Below are positions 43,975 through 54,489 of a stretch of DNA of 64,000 nucleotides, piece by piece. Location of the stretch: contig PUFA01000070.1 in the NCBI GenBank assembly GCA_003508835.1, forward strand, positions 186,001 through 250,000. Reading direction: 5' to 3'. A model generated the notes under the pieces. The model was not told where the DNA came from. It did not search any database and saw only the letters and a list, made by a program, of their open reading frames with translations. How positions within the stretch are numbered: position 1 is the stretch's first letter; the number at the start of each line of letters is the position of its first letter. Origin of the DNA: Eonycteris spelaea. Lineage: Eukaryota > Chordata > Mammalia > Chiroptera > Pteropodidae. Both the position numbers and the translations under genes were made by a program.

Positions 43975-44395
43975 TATACATTTTATGAGGTGTGTGCCAT
44001 TTTTAAAAAAAATAAAGATGAGATCATTCCTGCTTCATGCTTTCTTCACCCAGTGCTTTCTGGTGGAAATCCCTTTAAGTAAACTTGTACAGCTTTCAGT
44101 CTTTTTAATAGTTATGATATTCTGTGAGTGAGCAGTACCATAATTTACTTGGCCATTCCCCTACTGATGGACATTCACGTTGTTTCCAGATTTTTGCTAC
44201 CAAGAAAAAGTGTAATAAATGTCCTAAATATCACTTGGTCTGATCATCTTATGCACTTTTGATTTGATTTCTATAGGCTAGATTCCCAGGAGTAAGATTA
44301 TGGATCAACACATACAGACATTTTTAGTAGCTGTTACCTGATTGCTCTCTGAAGAATCTTTTTTCAGCCAATGTTAAAAAAAAAAAAAATCTTTG
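43975..44395 (-). mobile_element. Old L1ME-type LINE-1 fragment
   Basis: 'ctttcttcacccagtgctttctgg', 'taatttacttggccattcccctactgatggacattcacgttgtttccaga', 'aggctagattcccaggagtaagattatggatc' and 'gttacctgattgctctctgaag' are antisense L1ME ORF2/3' UTR. Confidence 0.75.
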
Positions 44396-44564
44396 TATAA
44401 AATACTTCTGACATTAATTTTTAACCATTATTTGTATTAAAACATGTTTTCTAGATATAGAAGTTACTTACCCTGTTCATTACTTCTTTTATGATATGTT
44501 TTTAATTTTATATAAAACATCTATATTTTCTATTAAAGCTTCTTGATTTTCCTCTTCCCTCTCT

Positions 44565-44825
44565 CACCTAATCCTTTTAATTAACACTTACTCAGCTTTC
44601 CAGAACAGTTCAAATTCAGAAGTCACCTCCTGTGTATCAACCATCTTTCCTTCCAACCATGCCAAGCAAGGTAATTCTCTCTCCCCTGTACAAACTTACT
44701 CAGCACATTGTATTGTATTTGTCTGAGTTTGTCAGCGGCACTAGACTACAAGCTTCTAGAAGGCAGAATCAGTGTCCTATTTACTTTTATTAAGTACAGC
44801 ACCAAATGCAGAGCTACTCAATTTT
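44565..44825 (+). mobile_element. L2 LINE 3' region
   Basis: 'ttcaaattcagaagtcacctcctg', 'aaacttactcagcacattgtattgtatttgtctgag', 'ctagactacaagcttctagaaggcagaatcagtgtcc' and 'tattaagtacagcacc' are L2 3' sequence on the + strand. Confidence 0.7.
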
Positions 44826-44829
44826 TATT

Positions 44830-47280
44830 GTACAAATAACATATTTTAGTGTTTTAATGTAAATTCTTACTTTACACTTACCTAGTTTAAATGACTTATT
44901 TAGTGCTTCTAAAAAAAATGAAATCAAAAGATTGGGTTAACTCAATAATCCTGAATGAGATTACAGCAATGCATATTTGTGTTGCTTAATATATATTTCA
45001 GGGGGAAATAAACAGAGCATTTACTCATTTCACCACAGAATTACTACATAGAGAGAATAAGAAGCAATGCGTGTTTTTATAGACATTAAGTCCTTGTTCA
45101 AAAATAAAATGCTTCCTTGTGTGATAATCATACTTTTGAGAATGTAAGATTAGATTGATATTGATACAGTTCTTAGATGGCCACCAATCTCGAGGCTACC
45201 CTGCTGCCTTATAGAATTTTCATTTGCCTAGAAAATTTCATTTTCCTATCAGAAAGTATCCTATTGGGTAAAATTTCCTGTAGATATGTGTATAATGTAC
45301 ATATAGGTATGTTATCAGATCTTTTCTCATATTTTCATTTTTTGTCTACCTCAGTGATTATTGGGGAAGAAAATTTAAATATATAAATATTAAAAATGAA
45401 AGGCTTGGCTTTGCAAATTCTTTATCAAAGCTTTTTTTCTTACCATAACCAGCCAACTTGAAAAATACTGCAATAAAAATATAAAGAGGTAATTATCTTG
45501 AAAAATAGTGTTTGCTTATGCTTCTGTAATATTTACTATTTGGAAGGCAACAGTAAGTTCAAATTTATCTTAAAGTTAAATTTATTTTAAATGAGCATGT
45601 AGTTCCTGGCAAATAATAGGTGTTTCACAAATATTTATTGGATCAAGGACTGATGAACTATGGTAACTGACAACCTCATTTATAACTTCGTTATATTTAG
45701 AGTTGTTTTAAAATATACCCAACATCCTCTAACTGATGGCTTTTTAAAAAATTAATTCTCAAATGTACATTTGGCAGAAACTAGTATTGCTCATGGACCT
45801 CATGGACCTCAACAGGAAGCCTATGTTTAGCTTCTTTCCCCTGGAAATTTAGTGCCAAAAGCAGCTTCTAGTGACAAACTTATGGCAGTGTTTTTTTTGT
45901 TTTTGTTTTTTTTAAGCATTGGCTCATATAAATTTTTTGTGGTTTTGGTGCCAAGTGTAAACAAACTAAAAAACTCAAACTAAATCTAAAAGCCAATTTG
46001 TCTCCAAAATTTGGCTCAGGAGTATGGGCCTTAGTCTAGACGTTATTGGGCAGATGATATGCATACCAAGGAAGGTATGAAGTTTGATGTGAGGAAGCAG
46101 TTCCAAAAAAACACAAAATGACTTAAATCTTATGGCGCCGTTCAAGGCATTTGGAAGAGAAATCAGAGAATAGAATTCATTTATAGAACCTGTCAAGCAA
46201 TGTATCAATTCTTTAATGACAAATTAAAATATAAAATGTTGCTCAATCTTCCCTTCAGCCAACATTCTACGCTTCCCAACATCTGGGAAACTGGGCAGGG
46301 AAGAAGCAGATTGCTTCTGATTACCCAGTGGTAGCCAAACATTACTTAAACTTTCAAGGTATGAATTGGAGCCAGGGAGAACATTAAACATAGCAAACTT
46401 TTCACAAATCTTTAGCTTAGTAAATAAATGAAAACAAACAGCTCCATTTGTTTCTTTTGTCCTTGGTATTATCTTCCAAACACTTGACCCTGATAGAAAA
46501 TCCTTCTTTTATTGACCACCTTTATTAGGATTCTATAAATCTTCCTTGGGTCCTGGAGACAGAAACAGGCCTACTGGTGTACCCCACAACAAAGTGGCTG
46601 AATCACAAACATGGACATGGGGATGGAGAGATGATAAGCTGGCTGTCAGAGGCATCTAACTCAAGTGACATTTGATACAATTAATTTATAAGCAGTTGGA
46701 GTGCAAAGATGAATCAAAGATGGAGACCACCTTCTAGAACTCTCTTCTGCTTCTAGAGTCTGGTCTCCATTCTCCTTAAAATAAGACTTCTAGACTAGCT
46801 TAACATTCATAGTCTTGTAGTTTTCAGAACAGTGAATTCGGACCATGGCAAATTTGTTTCTTTTTTACGCTAGGAAACTCTAAGGCTGACTCATGAGCCT
46901 CCCCAAGATCTCCTAGGTCTGATGAAATGGTGCCTCCCTTGGGTTCTCCATGAGGCTATTTATTAACACTTAGCTAGAAGTGAAAACAGCATAACAATCC
47001 TAGTGCAGCTTGCTCTTTTACAGGTCTGGCATAGGTAGTCTGAAGTCTCACTTCAAAATAGAGGAGTATTTGAAAACTATCATCTTGGGGCCTTATCCAA
47101 AAATGAGTCTGAAATAGTTCCATTTTAACATCCTGTTGCACATATGAAAACCTTTCTATACTTGGGAGACTCGTGAATTTTTTGTCAATGTTTCACTTTT
47201 TAAAAAAATTGGCAGTAATGTATTATTATGAGCTTTGCTTTTAAATCTACAGAGTCAAACATAGAACAAAATGAAATAGC
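44830..47280. other. Long AT-rich stretch without a recognised gene
   Basis: An L2-like tail ('cctggcaaataataggtgtttcacaaatatttattgg') lies near 45605-45645. The remainder, including a 77-codon antisense frame at 45975-46208, is unassigned and single-copy-looking. Confidence 0.4.
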
Positions 47281-47282
47281 CA

Positions 47283-47360
47283 ATGATAAGTCCTTAGCAT
47301 AGTGCTTGGCACATAGTAAATACTAAATAAGTGCTAGTGTTTAGTATTACTATTATTAGA
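47283..47360 (+). repeat. MIR 3' fragment
   Basis: 'gatagtcctt'-type decay then 'agcatagtgcttggcacatagtaaatactaaataagtg' is the MIR 3' end. Confidence 0.55.
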
Positions 47361-47621
47361 TATCTTTTCACCTACATGAAGAAGAAGAACTAAATTTGAG
47401 CATCTCAGTTGGATTTAATATTTCAATAAATATTTAAGATCCACTTAGCCCCTTTGATCTCTATGAACTTGATGAGTGTATACGAAGTAATCACTCTACC
47501 ACTAATTCTTTCACTAATTACCAGTGAAAGCTGTTTCACTCTTCTTGGCTTGCCAATGGAGAAAATCCACTGATTAGCCTAAGAGTGAAGGATAATAAAT
47601 AAATATATATAGCCCTTAGGG

Positions 47622-47830
47622 CAGTGGTCCCCAACCTTTTTGGCACCAGGGACTGGTGCTCCTATGAGAATCTAATGCCTGATGATCTGAGGTGGAGCTG
47701 AGGTGGTGATGCCAGCACTGGGGAGCATCTGCAAATACAGATAAAGCTTTGCTTGCTGGCCTGCCACTCACCTCCCGTTATGCAGCCCAGTTCCTAGGTA
47801 CCAGCTGTGGCCTGGGGCTGGAGACCCCTG
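47622..47830. mobile_element. hAT-Charlie element (MER30-like) with 8-bp duplication
   Basis: The terminal inverted repeats 'cagtggtccccaacc' and 'ggctggagacccctg' are intact in outline. The interior has 'tgagaatctaatgcctgatgatctgaggtgg' and 'aaatacagataaagctttgcttgc'. Flanked by CCTTAGGG (47614-47621) and CCTTAGAG (47831-47838), 7 of 8 matching. Non-autonomous. Confidence 0.85.
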
Positions 47831-48039
47831 CCTTAGAGAACAGTACCATCAGTACAACTGCCTAAATTTGAACATAAATAGTAAATAGTTTTTAGAAAGG
47901 ATCTTAGAAAGGATCCATTCACAGCCCCTGTTCAATTCCCCCTCCCCTCCCCTCAAGAACATGGAGTCTCATAATCTTTGTTCCAGTAATCTCATTTCCT
48001 TCATTTGAATCCCACAATGTTTTTCATGGTTTGTTTTTA

Positions 48040-49410
48040 AGTATGTTAGTTTTTTAAAATTGATGTGTAATTGACATATATTAGTTTTAGATGTACAACA
48101 TAATGATTTGATATTTGTATATCTTGTAAAATGATCATCACAAATAGTCTAGTTAACATTCATCACCATATAGTTACAAAATGTTTTTTATTATGATGAG
48201 GACATTTAAGATTAATTCTCTTAGCAACTTTTGAATATACAATACAGTATTATTAACTTACAGCCACCACGCTGTACATGACATCCCCATGGCATTTATT
48301 TTGTAACTGGAAGTTTGTACCTTTTAACCTCCTTCACCCATTTCACCTAACCCCACCTCTGGCAACCACAAAGCTGTTCTCTGTATCTGTGAGCTTGGTT
48401 TTTCTTGTTTTTGTTGTTGCTTTTTAAAAATTCCACATATAGGTTAGATCATATGGTATTTTTTTCTGTCTGACTTATTTCATTTAGCATAATGCCCTTG
48501 AGTTCCATCCATGTTGTCACAAATGGAAAGATTTCCTCCTTTTTGATGGCTGGATAATATTCCATTGTGGTTGTGGGTGTGTGTATGTGTGTGTGTACAT
48601 ATATATACCATATATCATATCTATCAAGTCATACATCAATGGACACTTAGGTTGTTTCTGTATCTTGGCTATTGTTAGTAATCTGTAATGAACATAGGAT
48701 GCATATATCTTTCAAATTAGTGTTTACATTTCTTCAGATAAATTCCCAGAAGTAGAATTGCTGGATCATATGGTAGTTCTATTTTTAATTTTTTGAGAAA
48801 TCTTCATAATGTTTTCCATAGTAGCTGCACCAATTTACATTCCTACCAATAATGCACAAGGGTTCCCTTTTCTCCACATCTTCACCAACATTTGTTATTT
48901 CTTGTGTTTGTTTTTGATTTTGCTAATAGTCATTCTGACAGGTGTGAGGTGATATCTCACTGTGGTTTTGATTTGCATTTCCCTGGTGTCTAATCATGTT
49001 GAGTATCTTTTCATGGGCTTGTTGGCCATCTGTATGTGTTCTTTGGAAAAACTGTTTATTTTTTAATAGTATTGTTTGTTTGCTTGTTTGCTATTGAGAT
49101 ATATGATTTGCAACTTTTTTTTCCCATTCAGTATGCTGCTTTTCATTTTGTTGATGATTTCTTTGGCTGTAGAGAAGCTTTTTAATTTGATGTAGTCCCA
49201 CAAGTTTATTTTTGCCTTTGCTTTTGGAGTTAGATCCAAAAAATTATCACCAAGACCCATGTCAAGGAGCTTACCACCTATGTTTTCTTCTAGGAGTTTT
49301 ATGGTTTCAGGTCTTACATGTAAGTCTATAATCCATTTTCAATTAACTTTGGGGAATGGTGTAAGATAGTGATACAGTTTGTTTGTTTGTTTGTTTATTG
49401 CATGTGGTCA
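48040..49410 (-). mobile_element. 5'-truncated LINE-1, about 1.4 kb
   Basis: The longest L1 here. On the minus strand it runs from ORF2 C-terminal coding ('ggtttcaggtcttacatgtaag' region, 49300) to the 3' UTR at 48040. Hallmarks: 'cagaagtagaattgctggatcatatggtag', 'gtgaggtgatatctcactgtggttttgatttgcatttccc', 'aatattccattgtgg'. The reading frame is broken many times; only a 65-codon piece (49063-49260) stays open. Not functional. Confidence 0.95.
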
Positions 49411-49411
49411 T

Positions 49412-49798
49412 CGCATAGCATTTGAGTATGTCTGTTTTATATTATAACTGATGTACCTTGCTGTCATCATCAGAGTGCAAAATAAGAGTATACTCTTTTA
49501 CTTTTCCATTAAGAACTCAAAGCCTCACCTATACAATAATGCTTTTTATCTTGCAGAGTTGTTCCTTTATCAGCCAAAATCCCTAGGAGGTTATTCAATC
49601 TGATAGCTGTCTTGTTGCCTCACGGAAAACCTGCATGGTGCACTGGAGTTCCACATCCTCTGTGACTATTGCTGAGGTTCCTGCAAAAAGAGGTGGTCCA
49701 ATGTGATGGTCATTCTGTAATGCATGTTGAGAAGTGTGTAAGAACAGATTTAACAAAGATGTTTTTAAAAGTGCAAATAAATCACACACACACGTGCG

Positions 49799-49847
<49 letters not shown>

Positions 49848-51335
49848 CACTTGCCCAGAGCCTCTGTTTTGATGATGGAGGCATAGTTAGTGGTTTCTTT
49901 AAAGGAAGCAGGGAGGTAAATACAAAATAAAGAAGTGGGTCTGACTCCCATGTTATAGCTCTTTGGTAACACAGCTCTTTAAGCTTACATGCACTCTTGG
50001 TCATTTCCCCAAGGCCACCAAAAATGACAGAGTGGCTAAGAGAGGAGGGTCTCTAACCTTAGCCAGGTTGAATCATCTTTCATGAAATCCAGATCCTAGA
50101 GAGAAAATGAACCACGAAACCAAACAGACCTTTCTAGAGGTAAGCTTCATTCCTGAGGTCAAGTGCTCTCTCCTGCTTGGTGGCCTTGAACAGGAACCAG
50201 TTTAATCTATTAGAGATGTTTTATTAACATTATGAAAGGGGATTGGCACCCTTATCCCTCTCCTTCAGATCTCCTTGACACTCGTATCAGTTTGCTCATT
50301 TCTTCCTAGCAATATCTAGGGTCCCTTAAAAGGAACCAAGCCAGTACAGCTTCTCCAGACAAAGATCTGTGCAAGGCAAGTGGATATAGCCCCATCTAGA
50401 AAGAGAAATAATACTCATTAAAATAGTATCCATTGTTTATGTTTGCATAAACATAGTTTCACTTAAAGGAGGTGGGGAAAGGAAAATTAATGGTGTCCTA
50501 CATTGGGCATCTTGCTTGAGATGTGGTTGTAGTACCTAAAAATTTCAAAATGTGTGATAATTTATGTCAATATTGGGAAGATCTAAATTCCGAGGTAAAG
50601 TTACTGCTACCAACCAGGAGTTAGATATCAAAGAAGTTAGCAGGAGGACAGATCCTCAAGATTGTCCATGCTGAATGAGCTGGGAAAAAAATAAACAAGC
50701 TGCATCATTTAAGGGGCGGACTAACCTCAAAACAGATCTGGAACTGCCTCATACAGCACACACCACATGCAATCATTTGGTGGTAGTTCATAGGCAGTGA
50801 CTATTATGGTGGTAATACCTCTATCATCAGTTGAGAGAAATTCCTGACCTGGATGCCATACATGTTGAGTCATCTGATCCTCTGCAACCCACACCTCCCA
50901 CTGCTGGCTGCACAAATAGGTATATGTGGTTGCAGGAGGTGATTTAAATAATTTGTTTCTGAAAGATGCTTTGTACCACACATAGGAAAAAAAAAATCCA
51001 TCAACACACTTAAAGCTGACCATTTAATTCTTCTGCATGGAATAAAAAATTTTGTCTGTCGATTTCTTCTTTACTTGGTAGTGAAGGAGTGACAGAAATT
51101 GGCTAAGGTATATACTATTTTTGGTACATAATCTTGTCTTAACTGGATGGAACATGGCAGCAATATAAAATTTTAAACTGTTTGAAATACACAAGGTCAG
51201 AAGCACAAGAAAAAGCCTAAATTTTCCAATTGGAGTCTGGCTCCAACAGAGGTTTACAAAATATCAAAGGTGACAATGCTTCAAGCTGCAAGACAAATGT
51301 TGGCTTCCTTGATTAAAAATTGCTAATATTTGTGT
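49412..51335. other. No recognised gene
   Basis: Apart from the CA repeat, no repeat is recognised. A 98-codon antisense frame at 50727-51023 has no domain. Possibly conserved single-copy sequence, but that cannot be judged here. Confidence 0.4.
49784..49848. repeat. CA microsatellite
   Basis: (CA)n interrupted once by a GTGCGAG patch near 49793-49799. The apparent Cys-Val and His-Thr peptides in both strands are translations of this repeat. Confidence 0.95.
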
Positions 51336-51339
51336 CTCA

Positions 51340-52115
51340 CGACATTTTCTACTCTTTTGTATCCTTCACTATTTTCTATGGGTAAAACTCCAAACTCCTT
51401 TGCCTAAAATACAAAGACCTTGACAATCCTAATCTTCTATCTAGGTTTAAATTCCACCCTGCACTCCCTAAAATCTACACTCTAGTCTCATAGGACTACC
51501 CACAATTCCCTGTATACAATATATAAGATAACATAGTCTATACTGTTCACAAGATGTTTTTTTTAATCCAAGAGGCTCTTCCTACCTTCTTGACCTGAAA
51601 ATAACTTTAGCTCAAAGGCCACCCCCTAAGGAAGTCTTTTTTTTTTAAGTATTTAATTATTTAATTACTTATTTTTTAAGTGAGGCAACCCTGGTTGACC
51701 TCACACATTACAAGGACCTTGTCAATTTATAATCCCTTATTTTTTAAACCTATAGCACCTGGGTTTCCCAGGTGGTCTCCCATCAGAGTACTAACCAGGC
51801 CCAACCTTGCTTAGCTTCTGAGATCAGATAGGCTCGGACTTGTTCAGGATAGCATGGCTGTAGACTAAGGAAGTCTTTAAAAATGGTCATTCCCTCCTCT
51901 GTGCTCCTATAACACTTAGCACTTAATTAAACTATTTTATTTTATCGCACAGTATTGTGATTATTTGTTTACTCATCTTTCTCCTCTGTTAGACTTGAGC
52001 TCCTTCAAGGAAAGGACAATATCTCATTCTCTACACCTGCCCTGGGCCCAACAATGCTCGGCACAAGGTATCTACTCAACAAATATATGTTCATTGATGT
52101 TGGCTATTTAGGACT
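51340..52115 (+). mobile_element. L2 LINE split by a 5S-derived SINE
   Basis: 'aaaactccaaactcctttgcctaaaatacaaagaccttgacaatcc', 'aagaggctcttcctaccttcttgacc', 'agctcaaaggccacccccta' before the SINE continue as 'aaatggtcattccctcctctgtgctcctataacac' and 'agacttgagctccttcaaggaaaggacaatatc' after it. L2 ORF2 C-terminus to 3' UTR. Confidence 0.85.
51640..51865 (-). mobile_element. Composite SINE derived from 5S rRNA (MEG-RL-like)
   Basis: On the minus strand the element begins with a full 5S rRNA-like head (51865 down to 51747). It keeps the Pol III internal promoter elements well: A-box AAGCTAAGCAAGGT, intermediate element GGTTAGTA and C-box GATGGGAGACC. A 105-bp tail unlike 5S follows, containing two hairpins, then an A-rich end. 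It is flanked by TAAGGAAGTCTTT at 51627-51639 and 51866-51878. The inferred empty site TTTTT/AAAGA suits the L1 endonuclease, so L1 mobilised it. From memory, such SINEs (MEG-RS, MEG-RL) are fruit-bat specific; springhare Ped elements are a separate origin. A plain 5S pseudogene is unlikely because the tail lies inside the duplications. Confidence 0.85.
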
Positions 52116-52119
52116 TGCT

Positions 52120-52635
52120 TAACAATCCCCTTTTTCTGACCTAGAAGCAAAGCACCCAATACCAGGCGTAGCCTGGCTGAGTTCTGAGACCAACCCTGTA
52201 GTTGCCCAGGAAGATAAGAAGATAATTGCGCTCAGGTGATAACAGAATCCAACAGATGTTGATGTTCAATCTGCCCTGAACTAATGACCCAGTTATGGAT
52301 CCCGGGCTTTGGTCTTGGGAACATGCTTTGACTCATCACTAGATCTGCACTTTACTCTGTGTGTCCAAATTTCTGTTTGGAAAACATGCTGTTCCAAGGA
52401 CTACCCAATGTGAGGTTTCTCCCTCTCTCAATGCAATAGAAATTAGAAAACATTGAGAAGCTAGACAAAAATATTTCGCCCTAATGCCATACAAAGCACC
52501 ATGCTAGGAGCACTCATACCTGGATTGCTTCTAGAACTTGACTTGAAAGTGAAGTTCTTCAAGCATCTAAACCATTCTAGCAATGGGGGCTTTTCTTAGA
52601 GACACAGGTAAAGGGTAGTAATGTAGGGGGATTGT
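52120..52635. other. No recognised feature
   Basis: No repeat, frame or splice pair stands out. Confidence 0.4.
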
Positions 52636-52639
52636 GGTG

Positions 52640-52815
52640 GTTCTAAATCATTGCTACAAATGTGTTGACACTCCTCCCATCTGGAAATGGCATCTAGGTC
52701 CTCACTCCCTGACTGCGTCATGTGACTATTTGGCCAATAGAGTAAGGTGGAATGACTTATATGCAGTGTTGCTGTGTGACTTCTGAGGTTAGATCATAAA
52801 AGGTCACAGAAGACA
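52640..52815 (+). mobile_element. Ancient LTR-like fragment, family uncertain
   Basis: 'acaaatgtgttgacactcctcccatctgg', 'gcgtcatgtgactatttggccaatagagtaaggtgg' and 'tgtgacttctgaggttagatcataaaaggtcac' resemble an old mammalian LTR or MER repeat. Ends not defined. Confidence 0.4.
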
Positions 52816-52819
52816 TTGA

Positions 52820-54105
52820 ATTTCTATAGTATTATTGAGGATAGTGATAAGCACATTTTTCTTAAATTTTCATAGAAACTTAAAAGCAAGGAAATATAAT
52901 TTCTAAAACTAAAGGGGACTATCACCAGGGGATTTGCAGTATTTCTCTGGGAATGGTACATAGATTTGTGTGCTTACTTAAATATAACAGACTCATCGCA
53001 GTGTGTGTTAATCTCATCTGCTTCCCTAGAAAAGGAAAACACATTACAGGAGACTGTCATCAGGTCTCAGACTCCATGAAAGGGATTTTTCTCTGTATCT
53101 TTCATAATATAAGCTCCAAATCTAGTTCCTCCAAGATTTGCATAGTACCTAATCTATACCTCTAGTAGTGCTTACCTCTTTCTACTTTGCATTTTAGATA
53201 ATTAAGTTTATTTCTACAGTGGTCAAAGTTTAACTGCAAAGACAGAATGTAGTTTAAGCAGGAAGAAATTTATTGCAAATTAAATATCTTGCCTAACGAT
53301 TGGGAGAACGAACAAAACAGAATCTAGATAGAACAACACAGCAGAGCCAAGCCATTAAGTTTGCTGCTCCCTCCTCTGTGATCAAAAAGCCACTCTCCTT
53401 GAATTGTATCACCACTGCCATGGTTGGGAAGTCACCACGATCAGGAAGTTGCCATGACCTGATGATTGTCTCAGCTGTAGAACCACACCATCTTGGCTGC
53501 AACCTGCCCCAGCAGAATAGATGCCCTGGACCTCATCTCTGAACACTCACAACCAACAACTCAGTGACCATGGTCCGAAGCAGAGAGAACAGGAGATGTT
53601 ACAGCTTCTAGTTTGCTTCTGCTATCTTAACTTCCCTCAAGTGCATGTGAGTGGTTGAACCTGAGTCTTATCTAGACCCTAGTGGCAATGGAACCTGGGA
53701 AATGCAGCTTTTGCTTTTGTTTTTATTTTTTACTTTTCCAGGCTTTCTATTATTAAAAACACACTTGAAAGAAAGTGGGATAGGTGTTGAAGGCCAATCA
53801 ACAGGATCATCATAATGTATTATCTCTTCTACTATAAGCAATTTTGGATCTAACTTTATGTCCTGTTCCCCCAAACACCTAGCAATCTCTAAGCAGTCAA
53901 ATGTTTGGGATAAGAAAGGGGGAAGTTAATGAAAAAAATAAGAAGGAAGAGTACTGAAAACCTATATGCCTCTTGCAAGTCCCCACCAGGAAATGGAGTC
54001 CTCGAGGGCACGATAATATGATGTTCGTCTTAAAACTGCTTGTCAGATAGTCTTCATTTTCCCTGCCTGTTCTCAGATCTACTTTTTATTCACCTCTACC
54101 TTGCT
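52820..54105. other. No recognised gene
   Basis: 53250-53640 ('taagcaggaagaaatttattgcaaa', 'aaaagccactctccttg') may be an old unidentified repeat on the antisense strand. Frames of 68-80 codons overlap on both strands at 53293-53542. Confidence 0.35.
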
Positions 54106-54109
54106 TTGT

Positions 54110-54480
54110 GCCCTAGGAGGCTGATCTCTACAGATGGCTTCACGTGGCTTCCTGTGCCCTCTGATCTCTGGTTGGTTTTAGCCAATGAGAGGCACCAGCA
54201 AAAGATTAGATAGCAAGGAGAGAGAAATCAGATTATTTATTCCCTTGGTTCCTTCTGTACCAGACTGGTTCAGCCTCACCTGTCAAGTGGCCCCAATGCA
54301 CTAGCTTACAGCTCTCACTGGGGTCTGGTAGCTGTTTCTTCTCTTGCCCCTTCAGGGCGGGTAGTTTAAATGGCTTCCTACTCTGCGTTTCTCACAGAGT
54401 GCATTACCACCCTTCACTTTTGCAAGGGTACTGGTTAATGAGGGTGCCATTTGTTAGCTGCCAGCACACAGACTTCAGTG
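54110..54480 (+). mobile_element. Medium-reiterated LTR-like repeat, copy 1
   Basis: 'ctggttggttttagccaatgagaggcaccagcaaaagatt', 'cagattatttattcccttggttccttc', 'gcttacagctctcac' and 'ttctcttgccccttcagggcggg' match a widespread mammalian repeat whose 3' part reappears at 57880-59380. Non-coding; exact family name not recalled. Confidence 0.5.
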
Positions 54481-54489
54481 TGATTGTTA

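Noticed and set aside
49595..50004. Cys-Val and His-Thr repeat peptides on both strands
   Set aside because: They are translations of the CA microsatellite.
51747..51865. Functional 5S rRNA gene
   Set aside because: Many substitutions relative to 5S, a non-5S tail in place of a terminator, and flanking target duplications mark it as a retroposon.
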